Of a stretch of 7,882 bases of DNA, positions 6,417-7,882 are shown piece by piece. This stretch comes from Spirochaetia bacterium (GTDB lineage Bacteria > Spirochaetota > Spirochaetia > Treponematales > Breznakiellaceae), in contig BNUY01000138.1 of the NCBI GenBank assembly GCA_025997715.1, positions 1 to 7,882 on the forward strand, read 5' to 3'. Within the stretch, counting starts at the first letter, position 1. The number at the start of each line of letters is the position of its first letter. The translations under genes and the position numbers were made by a program. The notes under the pieces are model-generated. The model had not been told where the DNA came from and searched no databases. It was given only the letters and a program-made list of their open reading frames with translations.

Positions 6417-6436
6417 AGGACCTCCGAAGAGGTCCT
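6417..6436 (-). terminator. cUUCGg hairpin after istB, possible terminator or mRNA end stabiliser
   Basis: On the transcribed strand an 8-bp perfect stem (AGGACCTC/GAGGTCCT) is capped by a UUCG tetraloop closed by C-G, an exceptionally stable RNA hairpin. It begins 14 nt after the istB stop. The sequence after it (CTCTTACAC) has only a weak U content, so it may act as a poor intrinsic terminator, a 3'-end stabiliser, or a barrier against transcription across the IS end. Confidence 0.5.
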
Positions 6437-6450
6437 GGGAACAAAACTAC

Positions 6451-7206
6451 CTAACAAATACCTTTTCGTTTCCGCATGGACTCATTTCCGTCCATGAACA
6501 CCGAATAGGAATTATGAACGATGCGATCGAGAATAGCATCGGCCAGAGGCCCTTCGCCAATCTTCCCCATCCAACCCGCTGGAGCAAACTGGGAAGAGAA
6601 GATGGTTGAGCAACGGCCGGATCGGGCCTCGCTTATTTCCAAAAGGTCTCGCGCTTGGGACTCGGAGCAGGGAGTTAACAACCATTCGTCAAGAATGAGC
6701 AGGTCAATTTTTTTATACCCCTGCATAACCTTCTTGAATATGCCCTCTCCCCTGGCCACCGTAAGTTCGTCAAACAAATCCGGCAACCTAATATACTTGA
6801 CGGAATAGAAATTGCGACATGCAGCCATGCCAATGGCGCAGCTCAAGTACGTTTTCCCCGCGCCGGTGGCTCCGAGAATAATGATGTTGCGCTTTTCGGC
6901 AATAAAGGCGCCGGTGGCAAATTGCAGGATTTGTTCCCGGTTGAGCTTTCGGTCGGCGAGGTACTCAATGTCCTCAATGCAGGCGCCGGAGATGGGAAAG
7001 TCAGCATGACGGATGAGTCGTGCCAGACGATTGTTTTGCCGAGTGTCCCACTCGGTATCCACCAACATGCCCAGCCGTTCGTCAAAAGACAGGCCGTTGA
7101 GCGAGGGGTCTCCCATTTGTTGCCTATAGGCATGGGCCATAGCGGAGAGCCTCATTTCGTGGAGTTTATTGACGGTTGATTCATCGGACCGAAGGTCCGC
7201 CACCAT
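6451..7206 (-). CDS. istB: IS21 transposition helper ATPase IstB
   Basis: A DnaC/DnaA-like AAA+ ATPase that assists the IstA transposase in target choice and strand transfer. Starting at ATG 7206 it has 252 residues, typical for IstB. The N-terminal helical part contains TVNKLHEMRLSAMAHAYRQQ. Walker A is GATGAGKT (112-119) and Walker B is LLILDE (169-174). The longer frame from 7269 is rejected because GGAGGTGA (7212-7219) sits 5 nt before 7206 and the extra residues lie inside istA. Codons 3-8 (ADLRSD) come from a small palindrome, 7183-7200, that looks inserted; it keeps the frame. The gene appears intact and would be translated by coupling with istA, whose stop lies 26 bp inside it. Confidence 0.94.
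   Translation of the reverse strand: MVADLRSDESTVNKLHEMRLSAMAHAYRQQMGDPSLNGLSFDERLGMLVDTEWDTRQNNRLARLIRHADFPISGACIEDIEYLADRKLNREQILQFATGAFIAEKRNIIILGATGAGKTYLSCAIGMAACRNFYSVKYIRLPDLFDELTVARGEGIFKKVMQGYKKIDLLILDEWLLTPCSESQARDLLEISEARSGRCSTIFSSQFAPAGWMGKIGEGPLADAILDRIVHNSYSVFMDGNESMRKRKGIC
7183..7200. repeat. 18-bp palindromic repeat inside istB
   Basis: ATCGGACCGAAGGTCCGC on the plus strand, with perfect arms CGGACC/GGTCCG around GAA. It matches the istA copy at 15 of 18 positions. Two of the three differences pair with each other in the stem (A-T replaced by G-C). It encodes ADLRSD in istB. It also supplies the last istA codons and, with its final bases, the istA stop. Confidence 0.7.
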
Positions 7207-7807
7207 CTTGGTCACCTCCGTAATAGGCCATACCGCGGGTAAAACCATAGGCCGCAGAATCCGTGTCATTGGTGCGGTCCTTTTGGGTATCCTGCGTGTC
7301 GCTGCCGGTCTTCAAAATTGTCCGCACACTTCTGAAGCTGGGCGTTGCGGAATAGGAGAGCGCCTTGGCGCAGGCCGCTTCCAGTCGAATGACGGAATAC
7401 TTGTCGGCCAATTTCAGCAAGGCGAGACAGGATTTGTACCCCTGTTCTTCGATTTTTCGGGATGCAAGAATGGCTTTAACCGTTTGTTCAGTGGAGGGGC
7501 CGACCTCCACCGCCCACCAGATGAACCGAGCGGCATTCCATTGGGTGAATTGCCGGTGTTTGTCCGGCATATGCGATTCCACGCTGCTATATTGCCCAGG
7601 AGGGCCGTAACGACGCTTATGGGAGGCTATCCGGGTGCCCTGATAGAATACCTCAACCATGTTTTTGGTGAGCCGCACGTCAACCTTGTGCTTGATATAC
7701 TCGTAGGGTACGCTATAATTCATTTTGTCGACAGCGATGTGGTAGTTTAGCTGGACGGTGGATACCTTCCATGTTGACATTTCAAAAGGCTTGGCGGGGA
7801 GAGGCAG

Positions 7808-7826
7808 ATCAGACCAAAGGTCTGCG
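7808..7826. repeat. 19-bp insertion with palindrome inside istA
   Basis: ATCAGACCAAAGGTCTGCG on the plus strand, with arms CAGACC/GGTCTG around AAA. In the downstream istA frame it would encode ADLWSD, parallel to ADLRSD in the istB copy. Its removal restores the istA frame exactly, which is the main evidence that it was inserted. Confidence 0.7.
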
Positions 7827-7882
7827 GAATGGCCGTTCCTCGGCAAATGCGCTTTCCCGGCTGCCCGGCTTTTTCTGAAACG

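Larger units (their letters stand above)
6366..7882 (-). mobile_element. IS21-family insertion sequence, istB-proximal end present, istA-proximal end beyond the window
   Basis: The element carries istA and istB in the order and overlap usual for IS21, both on the minus strand. The end next to istB is marked by paired repeats at 6369-6387 and 6391-6409. A TG dinucleotide at 6366-6367 is a plausible terminal base pair, as IS21 ends are usually TG...CA. The other end and any target duplication lie outside the window, so the outer boundary at 6366 is a best guess. With istA frameshifted, the copy is probably not autonomous. Confidence 0.8.
7181..7882 (-). pseudogene. istA: IS21 transposase IstA, C-terminal part, frameshifted and cut by the window edge
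   Basis: The DDE transposase of IS21, C-terminal region only. Downstream of about 7807 the frame reads LPLPAKPFEMSTWKV, then YHIAVDKMNYSVPYEYIKHK, HMPDKHRQF and EQGYKSCLALLKLADKYSV, all familiar IstA blocks, ending at 7181. Upstream of about 7827 the IstA-like sequence is in a different frame: FQKKPGSRESAFAEERPF from 7880, which runs into a TGA at 7809-7811. Deleting 19 bp (7808-7826) joins the two as EERPFLPLPAKPFE. The break therefore looks like a 19-bp palindrome-bearing insertion; a sequencing error is much less likely given its size. The catalytic core is outside the window. The 3' end overlaps istB. Confidence 0.85.

Noticed and set aside
7169..7750. A 193-codon plus-strand frame
   Set aside because: It is the antisense of istA; the istA protein blocks on the minus strand are unmistakable.

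Overview
The window is a piece of chromosome from an anaerobic bacterium. A glycyl radical enzyme operon fills roughly the first 5.6 kb, and the rest is degenerate, repeat-rich DNA ending in part of an IS21-family insertion sequence. Base composition looks close to 50% GC. Oxygen-sensitive radical metabolism, a DeoR regulator, an ROK-like sugar kinase and many small palindromic elements would suit a gut-type anaerobe, for example a termite-gut Treponema. That assignment is only an inference; nothing in the window proves the taxon.

Positions 1-5642, all read on the minus strand. In order of transcription: a DeoR-family repressor (4815-5576), a pyruvate-formate-lyase-like glycyl radical enzyme (GRE, 2342-4699), its radical-SAM activating enzyme (1437-2339), and an ROK/hexokinase-like protein (1440 running off the left edge). 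The last three are tightly coupled: a 2-nt gap between GRE and activase, and an ATGA overlap between activase and kinase. A strong promoter (TTGACA-N17-TATGGT) lies between the repressor and the GRE. Three 10-bp-spaced direct repeats follow it in the leader and are a good candidate operator. The GRE has the Cys/Glu/Asp/His set of C-O-cleaving dehydratase-type GREs, but the glycerol-binding His is replaced by Ser. With a kinase and a sugar-phosphate-type repressor beside it, the likely job is radical C-O cleavage of a phosphorylated polyol or anhydro-sugar. The substrate is not assigned.

Positions 5643-6365. No intact gene. A PIN-domain (VapC-type) toxin gene survives as a remnant that lacks its N-terminus and is split by a 126-bp element made of four consecutive hairpins, flanked by a 4-bp TTTA duplication. 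Removing the element and one TTTA copy restores the PIN reading frame.

Positions 6366-7882. The istB-proximal end of an IS21-family element (two 19-bp terminal repeats, 22 bp apart), a stable UUCG hairpin, istB (intact), and the 3' part of istA. istA is frameshifted by a 19-bp insertion containing a small palindrome. A close copy with a compensatory base change sits in frame near the start of istB, and a weaker relative sits at 6208-6225. These look like a family of very small palindromic insertions able to enter genes.
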